Shown here in pieces: positions 35,301 to 49,120 of a stretch of 64,000 bases of DNA. The notes beneath the pieces were generated by a model, which was given only the letters and a program-made list of their open reading frames with translations, had not been told where the DNA came from and did not search any database. This stretch comes from Lottia gigantea. Lineage: Eukaryota > Mollusca > Gastropoda > Lottiidae. How positions within the stretch are numbered: position 1 is the stretch's first letter; the number at the start of each line of letters is the position of its first letter. The DNA is taken from positions 2,998,851-3,062,850 of the forward strand of contig NW_008708797.1 in NCBI RefSeq assembly GCF_000327385.1, given 5' to 3'. Position numbers and translations under genes: made by a program.

Positions 35301-38300
35301 ATTGAATCAATTCCTGACTCTGATCTTATCAAACCAAAAACCAAACGATTACAGAGAGAAAGCTACTGGATGGACCAACTCCAAACAGTGGCTCCAAATG
35401 GACTTAACATCCAGCATGATAATCAAATGATTCCATTTGCTGCCACCTTTAATCATACAGCTGCCAAAACCTCATCCATCGTCAAACAGTATTACAGTGA
35501 ATTACAGAACAGATTTCCGAATGTATATACCAAACGACTTGTAATTGCCTATAAGCGCAATAAAAACCTTAGTAATTTTCTGGTCCGTGGTAGACTCGAT
35601 CCCATTGAATCCAATAATACTTGACCTCCCTCTCTATTTTCTAGCTCATTAAGTTTAATATATTCTAATCCTTATATATAGATGTTTATCTTTTCAGAAC
35701 TTATAAATACTCTTTTCTTTTAGAACTGGTAACAAGAAAACTTTCATATTATAGACTTTTGTTTATATAGATTACTCGTGGTTGTTTTTTTAACTTAATA
35801 CTAACTATGCTAACTTCACCTTATCTTGTATTGAACATTTATCTCTTTATTTGTGACCTTGGCCAGTGCTTTACATAGAAGTTTTTAGGAACTTCTTCAC
35901 TCTTAACACTAAGATCTTGTATGGGTTTGATTTTTTTAGGGGATTTGACGAAATTTGGCATGTCTTTGTGATTAATGATTTTGTTTTTCATAATATGAAC
36001 ATTTTTTAAATTATTACCCAGGACTTGGCCAAAATTTGTGGATTACACTTTTGATTGGATTTTGCCAAAACTTATATTGATGATAATTGATATTGATTAA
36101 TTTTTTGATAAAAATTTTGTTTAAAGAGTTTTTACTATACAAGCTAATGCATTGAATTATAAAATTTAAATGGTATTATTTTTAATGATTAAAGAATAAA
36201 TTTCATTGAGCAATATAAGATAGGACACTGTAAAAATTTGTGTCTGGGCATATATCCTTTTGGGCCTCCACTCTGTAGCTGCATTAAACAAAGATGACTG
36301 GATGTTTTCAAATCATAATACTAATGTTTATTATTGGTTCTGGTGAAATGCTATATTCCAAAAGAATTTTTTATGATGTAAATATAACAACAACTTTGCT
36401 CCTGACTTTTAGAAAGCTTTTAGATGCACCAGTTTTAATTTCTATTCATGCTCTTTGACTAGCAAAAGACATTTGATTGCTTCAAAATAGCATTGAAGTA
36501 ACTTCGTTTGTTTCATCATATATAAAAGTATTAAAAAAATTTTTCATTATTTAATTTAAATGTTATGATTTGAAAGGAAATCAAAGAGGTTTTCTAGCTT
36601 TGGTATATTGCATGCTTCCAATTCAATTCCAGTTAATTTATCAAAACTTATTATTTTGTTGCAAAAGTTGATTCATTCCGTCGTAAATTTTTTTTATACT
36701 ATTACTTTTTATTAACTAGATCTAGTTTAGAGATCTAAAAAAATTATGAATTTTTTACTCTTTGCTTTTAAAGATGGGTTTCCTTGTTTTTTAGTGTCAA
36801 ATTAAGCAAACTATTTGTTCAATTGGTGTTTGTTATGAATTATCATGTTTTCTTAATCATACCATTATGTTCTTATAGAATATAATTAAGAGTTTTAACC
36901 AATCATAAATGTACATGTATTTACAGTCTGGATAAACAAAAGATGACTTTTTGATCTTTCTTGATCAGTCACTCATTGGAATTCTTCTGGTAATTCTCTT
37001 CTAGTTTTGCGAATTATGAATTAATTAAGGACATGTATTTAAGGACTGGTATATTTCCAATATACTTGTAGGTGGCAAAAGTTTCAATCTGATTGAGAAA
37101 TCCCACTTAACCTTAGAACTTTGCAGGCAACCCTCATATATGAGATGCATTGAATAAAAGAATACAACCTTATTACTATACTGCTGTATGTTACATTGAC
37201 TGTAAGCTATTTTACATGATAACCTGATTTATATTCAACTTTGTCTTTGTTTATTGTACTTAAAACTAGATTAATTTAATCATAGCTTATAATTATGAAG
37301 CAAGATGGGCCTATGTATAATTAAAAATATTACAATTGAATGTATCTGTTACAAAATCTGAGGTCATCAAGAGGTTTGAAAACTTACACTAATTACCTGG
37401 TACCTAAAGATTTGAAAACCTTCAAAATAATACTGTACTTGTTATAAAGTCCTGTTTATATGACCTGAAAATGAGACAAAAATATGCATCAAAGACTATT
37501 GAATACCATTGGTAGTCATATTGAGGGGGATGTAAATATTATTTGAACATCTATACAATATCTATAATCTGGTATAGTAATAGGTAAATTCAGCTGTTTT
37601 CTATCTGAAGGTAGTATTATACTTTACTATGTTACATCTAAAACATATGATATCTTAACTTCAGTTATTTATAAACTTTTTCAAACCCAGTCTGATATAC
37701 ACAGGTACTGGTGCCAATCTTTTTATACCCCTACTATCTGAGTTTTATATTTACTTGTTGGTCATTTGCCAACTATCTTGATAAATCTGTTTTATTCAAG
37801 TTCAACTTGCAAGTTTTAGATGTTAAGAGTATTTGAATCACTGTGAAAGTCAGTGTATTACTAGGAAACTTGTGTATATAACAAAAGGATACTAATTGTA
37901 TTCATTAACATGTGATATAAGGTGACTAAAGTGGATGGTAATTGATAGATATACAAGGTTAAAATGGGTATATTTAGTTTTGAATCTATGGTATTTGATA
38001 CTTTTACCATCGGCATTACAAAACGTAAATTACGTAATGAAGAGAAGTATAGTCAGACTATAAAGAATAAAGGTAATATTGTTGTTATATGACATAAGTT
38101 TATTAGAAACAGCTGGTAGAAAAGTCTTTTATTGTATTACTTGATCAAAAAAAATAAAAACTGGCTGTATATTTATACATGTAATCAAAATCAACTGCGT
38201 AGTAAATTATGATGAAAAATCAATATATATGTTTTTTATGATATAGATTTGAAGAAAGAATTACAATGTATTGTATACAGTAGATAGACTATCTAGCCGT

Positions 38301-41300
38301 TTGTATTGGCGACTTCAAAAACTACTATTTGTACCAATTTTCCATTAGATATCTGGGTTGATTTCATTCAATAAACCTTGATTACGGCAAACATTTGAAT
38401 GATATTTGTGACAGTGACTGAAATAGAATTTATAATACACCTTTCAGCTCAAAGTCACTTTCCAAACAAATCACTCTCCAAGTTACAGCGAATAAGTATT
38501 TAATGTTGCATAAATTTGGGTACATGTCAACCTGCAGGCATCTGGGAGAATCTGATATTTGATGAAATAAGCTGACACAACTAAAAAATTAGTAGCTGCC
38601 AAGTTAAGTAACATGCAAATCAAACATGGAATGATCAGATTGATTTGTTACAGAGCAATTTTAGGGGATTAAAGGGTAATGTTTGCCATCTGTTTGACCA
38701 GTCGTACCTTATTTTCAGAAAAAGGAATTTTTAAGCTACGCTAAACAGTTTGCAGTTATAATGTTCAAAGCTCACCCTCACAATTTGAGCCTTCAAATCA
38801 ATTTTTGTACAGAATTATCTGCATTTGAGAGTTGTCTTTTATTGATACTCTGCCATATATAGAAATGGCTTATACAGAACGAGGAGTAAAATTACTAGTT
38901 AGAAGTTTATTTTGAGGGATTTTGTGTTTTTTGTGCATTTCTAGTAGTTCTGAAGACTATAGATTATAATTTTAAGACCCAAATAAACCCCAAAAATGGC
39001 AAACCATGACCATTAAGAAAAAATTCCTAATGCTTACTTTCAATATGCAGGTCGATTCATCAGTTATAGGTGTAAAGGTGAGTTTAAACGCAGCTTAAGA
39101 GCTTAACTCTCCTATAAAAGCACTGGCCTAGATCACAAGAAGAGACTATGGATTTCATCAGTAGTATACATTGATGAATAGGAGGATTTGGGAATTCCCT
39201 TTTTGATGTCATCTTTGCGCAAGTGACTGGCTGGCCTTCAGTAGATGTGTCCATGCATATTTTGCTATCGGCTATAGACTTAAGCTTATGTGAAAAGCAT
39301 TGTGATCTCGACAACGAAGCCCTTTAAGAGGTATTGAAACAAGTTGCAGTCTGACAAAGATTTAAAAGCTCTTAATAATCCGAATAAAATGACTAAGTAA
39401 TGGAATCAATTGAAACGCGACCTTGTCTAAACTCGCAAACCCGTCATATCCACTTCTTTATTTGTCCCTTCTGAATGTATAAAATTTACTCCCAAAAACA
39501 TATTGTACATAGTTACACACCAAAATTGAACCAGCTTTTTATCGATATTTTTAAATAATTTTTATCGTCGTGTGTTTTCGAGAAACAGCAGTTTGATGTC
39601 AGCATTTTTGACATTCTCATTCGGCCATTACATTTTCATTAATAGGCCATTACGATATGGCCGAATTTTTTGTTGTTTTTTTCTCCTCGAAACTAAGCTA
39701 TAAATAGGAAGTTGATCAACATGACGTAGGTGACTATAGCGCATCAATGACAATAGACGTCTGGATATTCCAATCAATTCCCTTTGAACTGGCAGTCAAG
39801 CTACTCAAAGAATAATTTGTTTTCTTTCGTTAAAAATTGGGACAAAAATACTTTGAAAATGATTTAGATTTGTGTTTAGGTTACTTTCAGGATTGGTATC
39901 AGATGAAATATAACAATTGTTGTTATCTAAACTTACACCAAATCTAGGTCTAGCCTAGGCCCTAGGCCTACTTACCTACATTGTAATCGGCGAGCATGCT
40001 CTTTCCTAAACAAATCAAGTTCACCTAGACAAACTCCAGGTTTAAGAAAAATACCTAATAAATAGATCTCACACCATATTAGTATTTGATTTTGATAAAT
40101 TATATCATCCTGAAATACGATGGAACTTCAAATTTATTTGTTTTTCTGTCACAGTTACAGCAACCTACACTAGTCAACAATGCCCGTTCATTGACGCTTG
40201 ACGGCCAGCCTATTTTTAGATGCGGAAACTCCCAGATGTGACGTCAGCTCAAATCCTTCTATATGAAATTCTGTATTAGACATGTAGTTAATGTGTAGTT
40301 TTGAGATAAAAATTTTGATTATTGGACTTTAATTCAATCTTTTTTTTTTCCTTCAACAATTTATTAATTTTTAGGCCTATATATATCCCCATAAGAACAG
40401 AAATTTTTATTATCCCTTCAAAATTTTGCTAATTTGATTATATATTTGTAGGTAATGCTGGTGATATAAGTACACTACAGTCCAGTTGGCCACTATGTTT
40501 CCATGATATACATGGTGAAAATATAAGACTGAATGCTGATAAAACCAGAGCTACACGCTATGAAAGTTTCTGTAAAGGAATCTGTTTCAGTAACAGACCT
40601 ATAGCTGTCAATGAGAAAGTCTATATAAACTTTGCTGAAGTGTCAACTAGTTGGAGTGGTGTATTAAGATTTGGTTTCACTGGAACTGATCCTATGACAT
40701 ATAACCCTGTAGAACTTCCTCGATATGCTTGTCCTGACCTCACAAATAAACCAGGAACATTTGCCAAGGCATTGTCAGAAAGATTTGCCAAGACTAACAC
40801 AGTAATGTGTTTTTATGTGACTCGTGGAGGAGATGTGTTTTTTAGTGTTAATGGAGAAGATAAGGGGCTATTTTTTAATGGTGTTAATACAAATGGACCA
40901 TTATGGGCTTTGTTAGATATTTATGGTAATACAATATCAGTGGAGTTTTTACATAGACCTGGTAAGTATCAGAATAAGTTTATAGTCTGTATCTTTCTTT
41001 ATTATTACTAATAACTCAATTAAACATTCAGATCCTGTTGTACGACAATTCTACAGATTTATACTTAACACAGGTTATGAATGTTATTCCCAGGAAACTA
41101 CAGACGCTCTTAAGTCACTATTCTTAAATTTCTGGCCAAATATTAATTCTTGTGGGGAAAGTACTCCTTGATGAGGAATAAGTTTCTCCAGAGAGTGGTT
41201 GGCTTGCTTTTTCACAAATGATTTGAATTGAACTATTTGAAATCAGATATCAACTTCACTAAAAAAAACAAAGAGGTTAATATTCTGATTTTGTGGTCGT

Positions 41301-44300
41301 GTTTGAAGAGATTGAAGGGAAGTAACTACATGTAGTACTTAGATTTTAAACATGTTTACTTAGGGAGAAGGCCAATATAAATAGTTTTTTTTAAATTGTT
41401 GATACAAGATATAAATCACCAACCATGGTTTCATCCTTGATATTCTCAATGATGCAAGTTAGAGATTTATTGTATGCCCGTCTTTCTTTGTCAATATCAG
41501 CGTGATTAAGATTGGTTGTCAAATATGTGAAATTATTTTAACAAAAATCTATGAATTATTGCCCTGACTTAGTCTGTTTGAATTGAAAGAAAATAGTCAT
41601 AAAATTTTGTGGTCTGTGGGATTTTTCAATGAACAAGAAAATTCTTAATATTACCATCACCAATGGTAAACATCTGCCGAAAAACCCCTCAAGGTTTGTG
41701 CCAGTGCTTTCGAGAGTCGGGCCAGTGCCGTCTCTCCCTTTCATACGCAAATTGAGAAAAAAAAGAAATAAAAATTTATGGACTTCAGCAGTGAGCAATC
41801 AGCATGAAAGTGTTCTTTGAATTTAGACCTTTTTCTGTTGTGACTTTTATTTCATTGTATCAATTCCTGATGGTATCAAATATAATGAACTTAAGGCATT
41901 CTAAAGAATTTCAGATATTGGTGTTAGGAAGGCGTTTATGATGTTTATAATTCGCAGAAAATAATTTGAGATTTTGCCCTCATCCGATAATGAAACTCAT
42001 CCATTTGGTTGGCATGTGATTCAGATATTCTATATCTTCATCAAGACAGCTTATTTTGTTTGGGAAATTAAGGCTAACATTCTAATATAGAACTCAAGAT
42101 GTAATGAGTTAAGTCAACAAACTTACTTAACAACAAACAAGTTTTATTATCCTACAGTACATTCTATACATTTGTGTAATATAAACCAATATTTTTAATA
42201 TTTTGTGGACTGTAGTAATTAATCAAATTTGAATATTTTATAATACTGAGTGGTCTCTTTAAAAAGTATTTCTATATACTTATTTTACCTGACATCTAAC
42301 ACCCACAATAGGTGACCTACTTTACTATTTACAAGATATTCTATACTGGTTTTCATATACTAAATATAGTTACTAAATAGTACTAGGCTTAAAAGGAATA
42401 AGATATATAATAAATTTATAGTCAAATATTTGAGTATATTGCACAGTTTTGGACAACTGGTGTTGAAATATTGATAGAATTGGGTCATTTCATTTTAAAA
42501 CATTAATGAATCATATAGCTTTGAGAGTATAAGCTGGTGAGATGTTCAAATTTAGGAAATTGAAAGGAAAAAGTAGAAATTTTAATTTTAAAGCTGAGGA
42601 TTTGAGTAAGTGACTTTACTAGTAACTATACCGTACTGGTATTTTATTAAATTAGATGTAATTACACAAATTGACTTTTGTAGTTTCTCAATCCACCCTA
42701 TCTGTTACTTGGAATGCACCCTATATGTCAATTTAAATAATGTTCTTTAGTTGTGACGTCAGAAATTCTAATCACACAAATCAAACCCTGGGCTAATACA
42801 ATCATTACAATAAATACCAGTATGTAATTTTATTTATTGTAAGTATCTATCATATACAAAATACAAAAATGTACATGTATATAAAATACAGATATATGAC
42901 CATAATGCATTTATACCATCATGAATCTTAAAAAGGAATTCAAATAATAATCTGAAACCTGAAAATGTAAGAACCAATGTGACAATTAGCATTAATGAGC
43001 TTCATCTATTATCTTGCATTATCATGTTTCTTGCAATAAAAGAATTTCCTGCTTGAAGTTTACCAACTATATTTTATTTTCTAGATGCAGTACCTGTATT
43101 AAATAATATGGTTGGACCATCATCATCTGTCTCAGTTGAATCAGAATTATTTTCTTTTCAAACTTTATCATTAAATGATTCTACATCCCTTCCTGTACGT
43201 TACCATGCCAATGTGGAATTGACACCAATGACATTTCATGCTATGTGTGGTCGCAATGTACGCCTTAATCCTGACATGACTATAGCTTCACGCACAATGG
43301 ATGAGTATTGTAATGCCTATGCATTTACATCACGACCACTGCACTGCGGTGAAAAAATTGTGATTCAGATATTGAATATTGAACAGTTGTATGTTGGTGG
43401 AATTGCTTTTGGTTTAACTGTGTGTGATCCAGCATCATTGATAATGGATGATTTACCAGATGATTCTGACTATTTATTAGATAGAAAAGAATATTGGGTA
43501 GTAAATAAAGATATATGTAGAAAACCTGATGTAGGAGATGAATTAAGTTTCTATCTGACATCTGAAGGTAAGTTTATAACAGTAATATTAACCTAGATTG
43601 AGAATGTATTAATTTTTCTCTTCTACCTGCACTTGATTAGTCTTACAGAAAGTTCATGTGTCAACTTGCTTCTCTTTTTTGATTTCCAAATGAAAAGAAA
43701 TTTTTTGTTTGTACATAGGACTTCCATTTTTTCATGTAAGCATGTATTCTTAAAGCCAACACATCATTGGGACAATCTATGGTGGATGTTAATTCCAGTT
43801 GTATCATGTATTTAAAATGAAAGGGATCATCCTGCTGATTCATAGTCCAAACCAGGATAGCTAGTCACGGAAATAATGAGTAACTTTTCAAAATTGGATT
43901 GTGGTTGTACGAGCAAGCAATCTTACTGAACGGGATATACTGTATGAAGTCTCCAGACTTGATATAATGCCTTGACTCAGTCCAAAATATATTAGACTCT
44001 CCTATTTAGGATGATATTAAAAAACGATGGAAGTTTAACATGATTTTCATTCTGAAAAAGTGTTTATGGCACCCAAAATAAAATTAGACATTTACACAAT
44101 TTAAGCAATGAAAATATAATTGAAATCTTTGGTATTAGATATCTAAGATGAAGGTATTTGGTTTATGAACTTGAAAGTAAACAGTATGTCTGTACTTATA
44201 TCAGAAATTTTTGGCACTATGCCTACATGTGGTGTATGTTTATATGTGTACTGGTATGAAGATGGTAACAATTTATCTTATATACCATGAGATATTCATG

Positions 44301-46559
44301 ATATATACCATTAGTGTATTGATGATCTATAGCAGCACTAACATCCATATGGATTGAATAAGGTTCTAGTTCTAAACAATTAATATATACTCTTCTTGGT
44401 TTCATAGTTTAAAGGAATGAGTGAAGTATTTCAAAATATATCCAGTAAATCAGTGTACATTTCCCACTTTAAAATGTTTAATTTATCTAATTTTTATACG
44501 CCCACATGAAATGGGGGCATATATTGTCGTTACCCATGTTGGTCTGTGCGGACATCCACAATTGCTTGTAAACACTTTAGGCACAACTTTTCACTGATTG
44601 TGGTGAAACTGGTATGAGTGTTTGTTATCACCCAAGGATGAATCCTATTGAAAATCAGACAAATTTAAAAATATTTAGTATGAGTTATTGCTCTTGTTGT
44701 TCGAAACATGTTCAATTTTTAGCTCGTAAACACTCTAGAAGGTGCAATTCTTGAGGGATTTTGACGAAACTTGGTGTGAATGTTTGTAATCACCCAAGGA
44801 TGAATCAGAAAAATTTAAAAATATTTAGTATGAGTTACTGCCCTGGTTCTTGAAGAAAGCTTGTAAACACTCTAGAAGGTACAATAATTAACAGATTTTG
44901 ACAAAACTTTGTGTGAATGTGTGTTATCACCCAAGCATGAACTCTATTGAAAATCAGAAAAATCTAAAAATGTTAAGCAAGAGTTATTGCCCCTGATCTT
45001 GAAAACACGTAATCATTCTAAAACTTGGTGAAAGTGTTTATTATCACCCATGGATGAACACTATTGAAAATCAAAAAATGTTTTATGAGTAATTGACATT
45101 GTTCTTGAAACGCTTTCAATTGTAAACTTGTAAACACTAAAGGCATGATTCTTGCAGGAATTTGACGAAACTAAGTAATATTATTCAGTATCACTCCAAA
45201 AAGTTCAAAGGTAGTATAAAGAAAGAAACAAACAAACAACTAAGCTTATATGTTACAAGGATAACAACTTTGGTTCACAGTTAAGGATCCTTTCTACCAG
45301 CTGGTCCTTGCCAAACCTCTTAGCCTTGATCTTTCTCAGATTATTGGTGTCCATCTCCAGCCGGGTTGTCTGGAATTATGAGTTTAGATGACTTATTCAA
45401 GGTCATTGGACTTTCACATGCCGACTTGATGTAAAGAACCAACGCTCTAACTGACTATGCTATAGAACCTAATTAGAATTATTGTTCCTATATTACCTTG
45501 CCTGGCAAGCTATCTTTATGGACCTTATCACATTCTTTTCATTCATAGCCCTTACAAACTATTTTTTATATTTTCTTTTATTTTTCAGGGGAAGTTCGTT
45601 ATTCAAGAAATAATCATAAAGTGGCCACATTAATGCATGTAGACAGAAATCTACCATTATGGGCATTTTTTGATGTATATGGTAATGTTCAGAAAATAAA
45701 AATATTAGGTAAGGAAACTTGATCAGGATTTCAGGGCAAAACTTGAGAATTATTTCTGTCAAAGGGAATGCCAAATGAACATACCCAAATACACTGGCCA
45801 AGCAGGAAATTATATCATTATGATGCTAGACAGATAACCATGTTGTTAAAAAGCTGCAGAGCAAGGTTGCATGTCTGTCTGCAGGTGGGACACAACTTTA
45901 ACCACCTTCAGTCCTTTCACAATGAATATCAACATGATGTACTCAATATTTAGGCTGTCTATTAAAATTCGATTAAAATAATATATCCTGGGCGATTTTG
46001 CTGAACATAAAAATTTCTGGATTAGTTCAGATTTTCATGTACACATATCATAGTAATTAAGTGTATTATAGGGACAACTATTCCTGGTGCCCAATCTAGA
46101 ATGCCCAGATCAAGATCAGCTTCTAGTTATTCATCATTAACGGTGGCATTACCACCACGTCAACCAACATCTACCACAGCAACACAGTCCTTACCACCAC
46201 CACTCCAACCTCAAGTTTTACGTAGTATTAGTGTACCAGCTACACAATCATCAGATTGTCAACCAGCATCACCAGCAGTTCCTTCTATTCTTGCTCCTCT
46301 CCATCCATCTCTACCAACATCTCTTCCTTCTTCATCAACATCAACTCCAACATCAGTAGACACATCATTTACAGATAACACAGATGATAATCAGGAATGT
46401 TCTGTATGTTGTGAACGATCAGTAAACAGTGTACTCTATACTTGTGGACACATGTGTATGTGTTTTGATTGTGCTTTAATAGTCAAGAGAGAAAAAGGTG
46501 GATTGTGTCCTATATGTAGACAGCCAATTAAAGATGTGATAAAAACTTATAGATCCTAA
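29358..46559 (+). CDS. NEURL: Neuralized-type E3 ubiquitin ligase (NHR1-NHR2-RING), complete
   Basis: Exons: 29358-29391 (MGNSSSGHSNR), a candidate exon 31444-31611, 40452-40961, 43085-43567, 45589-45708 and 46072-46559 (stop 46557). All introns are phase 1, so the model is in frame with (600 aa) or without (544 aa) the candidate exon. The MGNSSS start fits an N-myristoylation signal, as in vertebrate NEURL1. NHR1 spans exon 3 (FHDIHGENIRLN, GVLRFGFTGTDP, LPRYACPDL, GPLWALLDIYG). NHR2 spans exons 4-5 (FHAMCGRNVRLN, FTSRPLHCGEKIVIQ, LDRKEYWVV, LPLWAFFDVYG). A Pro/Ser/Thr-rich linker leads to a C-terminal C3HC4 RING (CSVC, CGHMCMCFDC, CPICRQPIKDVIKTY). Neuralized ubiquitinates Delta-type Notch ligands at the plasma membrane to drive their endocytosis. 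Intron 2 is about 8.8 kb and full of mobile elements. Confidence 0.95.
29669..29815 (+). repeat. Degenerate minisatellite, unit about 22-24 bp (NEURL intron 1)
   Basis: GTCAACTCGTCTACATGTCA, ACTTGTCAACAAACTGAGTT, and CTCAAGTTAACTTGTCAACA with similar units repeat about six times. Confidence 0.75.
30310..30418. repeat. Foldback MITE, 46-bp arms (NEURL intron 1)
   Basis: The left arm (30310-30355) reads GGCCACGTATTCTTGAAAAG then ATCTTGGCGTTAGGATGTCC. The right arm (30373-30418) reversed reads GGCCACACATTCTCGAAACG then ATCTTAGTGCTAAGATGTCC. Eight or nine mismatches indicate moderate age. Confidence 0.8.
31699..32295 (+). mobile_element. Dispersed TATACGCCCAC element, full-length copy (E)
   Basis: It starts TTTTTATACGCCCACATGAA and ends CTGCCAGTGGGTGTATATTA, so the outer 11 bases (TATACGCCCAC / GTGGGYGTATA) are inverted. 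A short head holds TCCGTCCGTCTGTCGATCTG. Three core units follow with TGTAAACAYTCTAGAAG starts at 31783, 31947 and 32112, that is, a 164-bp period. Each carries AACTTGGTATGATTGTTTGT, AATCACCCAAGGATGAATCC, GAAAATCAGAAAAATC and GAGTTATTGCCCTTGTT. A tail (TGAAGGTTGAATATTTCATA) leads to the right end. No ORF. Confidence 0.85.
32364..35640 (+). mobile_element. Penelope-like retroelement (RT plus GIY-YIG endonuclease), nearly whole, broken
   Basis: It lies in NEURL intron 2, same strand. Parts in order: a Pro/Ser/Thr-rich basic leader (about 32490-32850); an SGNH-hydrolase-like stretch (about 33050-33240, VIIGSSNISNIP and VESYPDARIQH); the Penelope N-terminal block LSSRKLSPLEERVLDRGLTF; the RT with IIIRKSDKGSCCVIQ, IYTLPKIHK, KGRPIISDC, TSMYTNID, GTAMGKRFAPSYANIFMA and the catalytic RFLDDIFIIW; then a Cys-rich zinc region (CRGSRCRTCEHI) and a GIY-YIG endonuclease (IIYLISCKKCDKQYVG, then RTRFSGHR). 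It carries only about four or five interruptions, so it is relatively young but inactive. Terminal repeats were not found, so borders are approximate. The Neptune/Poseidon/Penelope subclade is not resolved. Confidence 0.9.
35641..40451 (+). other. Rest of NEURL intron 2, no gene seen
   Basis: Plain AT-rich sequence. The parts nearest 35640 may be the untranslated 3' tail of the Penelope-like element. I see no other exon, RNA gene or clear repeat. The short minus-strand ORF at 39084-39314 has no recognizable similarity. Confidence 0.5.
40962..43084 (+). other. NEURL intron 3, no feature seen
   Basis: AT-rich intron sequence without recognizable repeats or exons. Short ORFs on both strands at 41556-41820 are low-complexity. 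Confidence 0.5.
44487..45230 (+). mobile_element. Dispersed TATACGCCCAC element, copy F, 3'-truncated (NEURL intron 4)
   Basis: It starts TTTTTATACGCCCACATGAA then ATGGGGGCATATATTGTCG. About five core units follow, with TGTAAACACT starts near 44567, 44725, 44862 and 45124 and a degraded one near 45004. It ends with CCAAAAAGTTCAAAGGTAGT, which in copy E precedes the tail. The GTGGGCGTATA right end is absent. Confidence 0.8.
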
Positions 46560-47279
46560 ATTATGTGCTTATTGTATTATTGACAGTGGGTAAATCTACT
46601 AATTTTATTTTGATTTGTCTGTTTTGGTATATTTCATACCAAGGTTTTTATGAATTTTTTGCTCTATATTGATCATTAATATAGGACTTGTGATGGAACC
46701 CAAAATAATCTCTACAATATGCAGATTCATGTGGCTAGTGCCTAAAACTTGCAGGAATGAAGCAATGTATATCTTGCAGGAGAAGTCTGTTTTTCTTTTT
46801 TTAAACCTTTATAGTTGTGAAACAAGTCTAAAAACTTATATAAAATGACAAAGGGAATTTAATCATGTGACAACTTGTATAAATGAGATGCAAGTTGTCT
46901 GAATTGTGGAGAAGTTCTGCTAATTTTGAATACATATACATCCATTTTGAAGTCACTCTCGTTCTATGTGTCACTTAATCATGTGTTGCAGGTACAGTAT
47001 TTTACATCACAGTACATTAATATACATACATAATGAGAGTACTTATATCAAGTGGATGGTAAGGATTTATTTTAGGAATGTAGTGCTTTACTAGTTAACA
47101 TTATCATGGAATAAAATTGAACTAAATACCTTCCCTTTGGAAAATTTCTGAAATATTGAGTTGGACATAAGTAGTAAATAAATCTTTGATGAATCATTTG
47201 TAAGAAAACCAAACTACTTATTATAAGCTATAGCAAATCAAGCAGATATTGTTTTTGTTTGCATTAACATGAATTCTAG
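46560..47279 (+). other. Probable NEURL 3' UTR
   Basis: Non-coding sequence directly after the stop codon. AATAAA-type signals occur at about 47112 and 47176. No structured element is evident. Confidence 0.4.
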
Positions 47280-47762
47280 TTAAAGGGATAGTCTAATTTT
47301 TTTCATGTTCTTTTGAGGCTTTGAGTGTACAGTACTGAATATGTATGCCAACTTGTAGAGCAATATGTCCATTATCTTTTTTTAAAGTTTCAATTTTAAA
47401 TATGAAAGCTTCAAGACACAAACAACCAAAAATGTATTTATGTAAACGGTTAAAAAAAGCAAATATTTCCTTTTAAATTGTTTTCTTTCATATAAAAAAA
47501 ACCCACAATTAAAGTCAATGTTTATATTTCTGATCAAAAATCTGTCACTAGTCACAAATCAAAACAACAGATTCTTTGCATTAGTCTTTATCCTCAAAAT
47601 TATTGTCCCGAACAACAATGCTTATCTTATACAGTCATCTCTAATTAATGTTTTAATCAGTTCTACGATTATTAGTTTAACAGATAGAAACTATACAAAG
47701 CATTATGATATAGTATCATGTATAATAAGCCCCTCATATTTGAATTCTGACTATCCCTTTAA
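47280..47762. mobile_element. TTAA-flanked MITE downstream of NEURL
   Basis: TTAA AGGGATAGTC at 47280-47293 is mirrored by GACTATCCCT TTAA at 47749-47762. The interior is AT-rich and non-coding. TTAA duplication is the piggyBac-type target signature. The end sequence is similar to, but not the same as, that of the MITE at 48774. Confidence 0.75.
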
Positions 47763-48773
47763 GCATCCTTTGCTTTTGTTTTTCTGAAGGATTAGTGAGT
47801 TCATGTTTCAACAATTATTTTCATCCCAGTTCGTGTTTGATAATAAATTATGATTTTAGAATTCTCTTTAAGTTATTTTTGAAAAGCAAATGTCGCCAAA
47901 TGCATTTTTAGGTCATAAACCAAATGAAGTATGTTTTGCAGCTAGTGTAGAAAATATACCAAACATTCAAATATTAAACATGATATTTGATGCAAAAGTA
48001 TTTTTGCTAGAACTTACATTCTTGCCATAATATGTTAGTTTACTATCAAAAAAAATAAAACTGAGATTCATGGATGTGTGGTTACATGTTTGAGTACAAT
48101 TTTATTTATTCACCTTTCCAACTTAAGTATATTTAGTCCTATGTTCAACAGAAATCTTCAAACTCAGAATTCCAAAGTAAAAAAGGAATAACAATATTAT
48201 ATATTATATCTAAAGATTTGTACTGTCATGTAACATAAAATGTCATAACAAGATAAGAAAATTGTATATAATTATGGTTGTGTATAATGAAGATACAAAT
48301 TATTTTTATAAGAAATTACATGTATATTATGATGTGAATGACTGACTATGCACATGGAACATTCTGTATATACTGTATTGCATATTGATAAATAAATAAA
48401 AACATATTCATTTTTGTATTTTTAGCAGATCTCACAGTGGAGAAACAGATTGAGCAAGGTTGAACTACAATCGGTATTGAATTATGAAAAGACAAGTCAT
48501 TACAATCAACAGTAGTGATAATTGGCGTTTTGACATGTTCTTTTTTCAAAAAACCAAAAACAAAACAAAAAATGACTAGCACCTCAAAACAGTTGTTTTG
48601 CTCATATTTTTTTTATGGACTTTATTATAAACTTTGAATAAAAAATAGACAAATGCCATTCAAAAAACAAAAAAAGTACTGGAAATAGATAGACCTATTA
48701 GACTATAAACACCGCCACACTATAGCTTATATTATAGTTTTCAGCTAAAGGAATATGGGAATATAAGATCACA

Positions 48774-49120
48774 TTAAAGGGACAGATGCCCCATTTTGGT
48801 GGATTGATTTTAGCTGTGAATATATGTACATAGTCTCCAGAAGTACTAGAAATGTTCGAAAATCGCACAATTCCGTTAAAAGTACTCTAAACTAGGAATT
48901 TTACTTAATATTTCTATATACGTCTTTTCTATATATCACAAGGCAGGCCTATCTTAAATTGACAAGTCGTCATTCAATCGCGGATAATTCTGGACAGATG
49001 GATTTGAAGGCTCAAATTTCGACAGTGAGCACTATTTCTGATTGGTTCAGCTAAAAAATTCCCGTTTCTGAGACTAAAGTATACTTGGTCTAAAAAAAAA
49101 TGGCGCATCTGTCCCTTTAA
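48774..49120. mobile_element. TTAA-flanked MITE, complete copy
   Basis: TTAA AGGGACAGATGCCCCATTTT at the left is mirrored by AATGGCGCATCTGTCCCT TTAA at the right. The interior shares CGGATAATTCTG, TTTGAAGGCTCAAATTT and TTTCTGAGACTA with the right-end piece at 54491-54630, and GGATTGATTTTAG and GTCTCCAGAAGTA with the left-end piece at 7062-7201. Three members of one family therefore lie in the window. Confidence 0.85.

Noticed and set aside
43325-43561. 78-aa minus-strand ORF
   Set aside because: Antisense shadow of the NEURL NHR2 exon.
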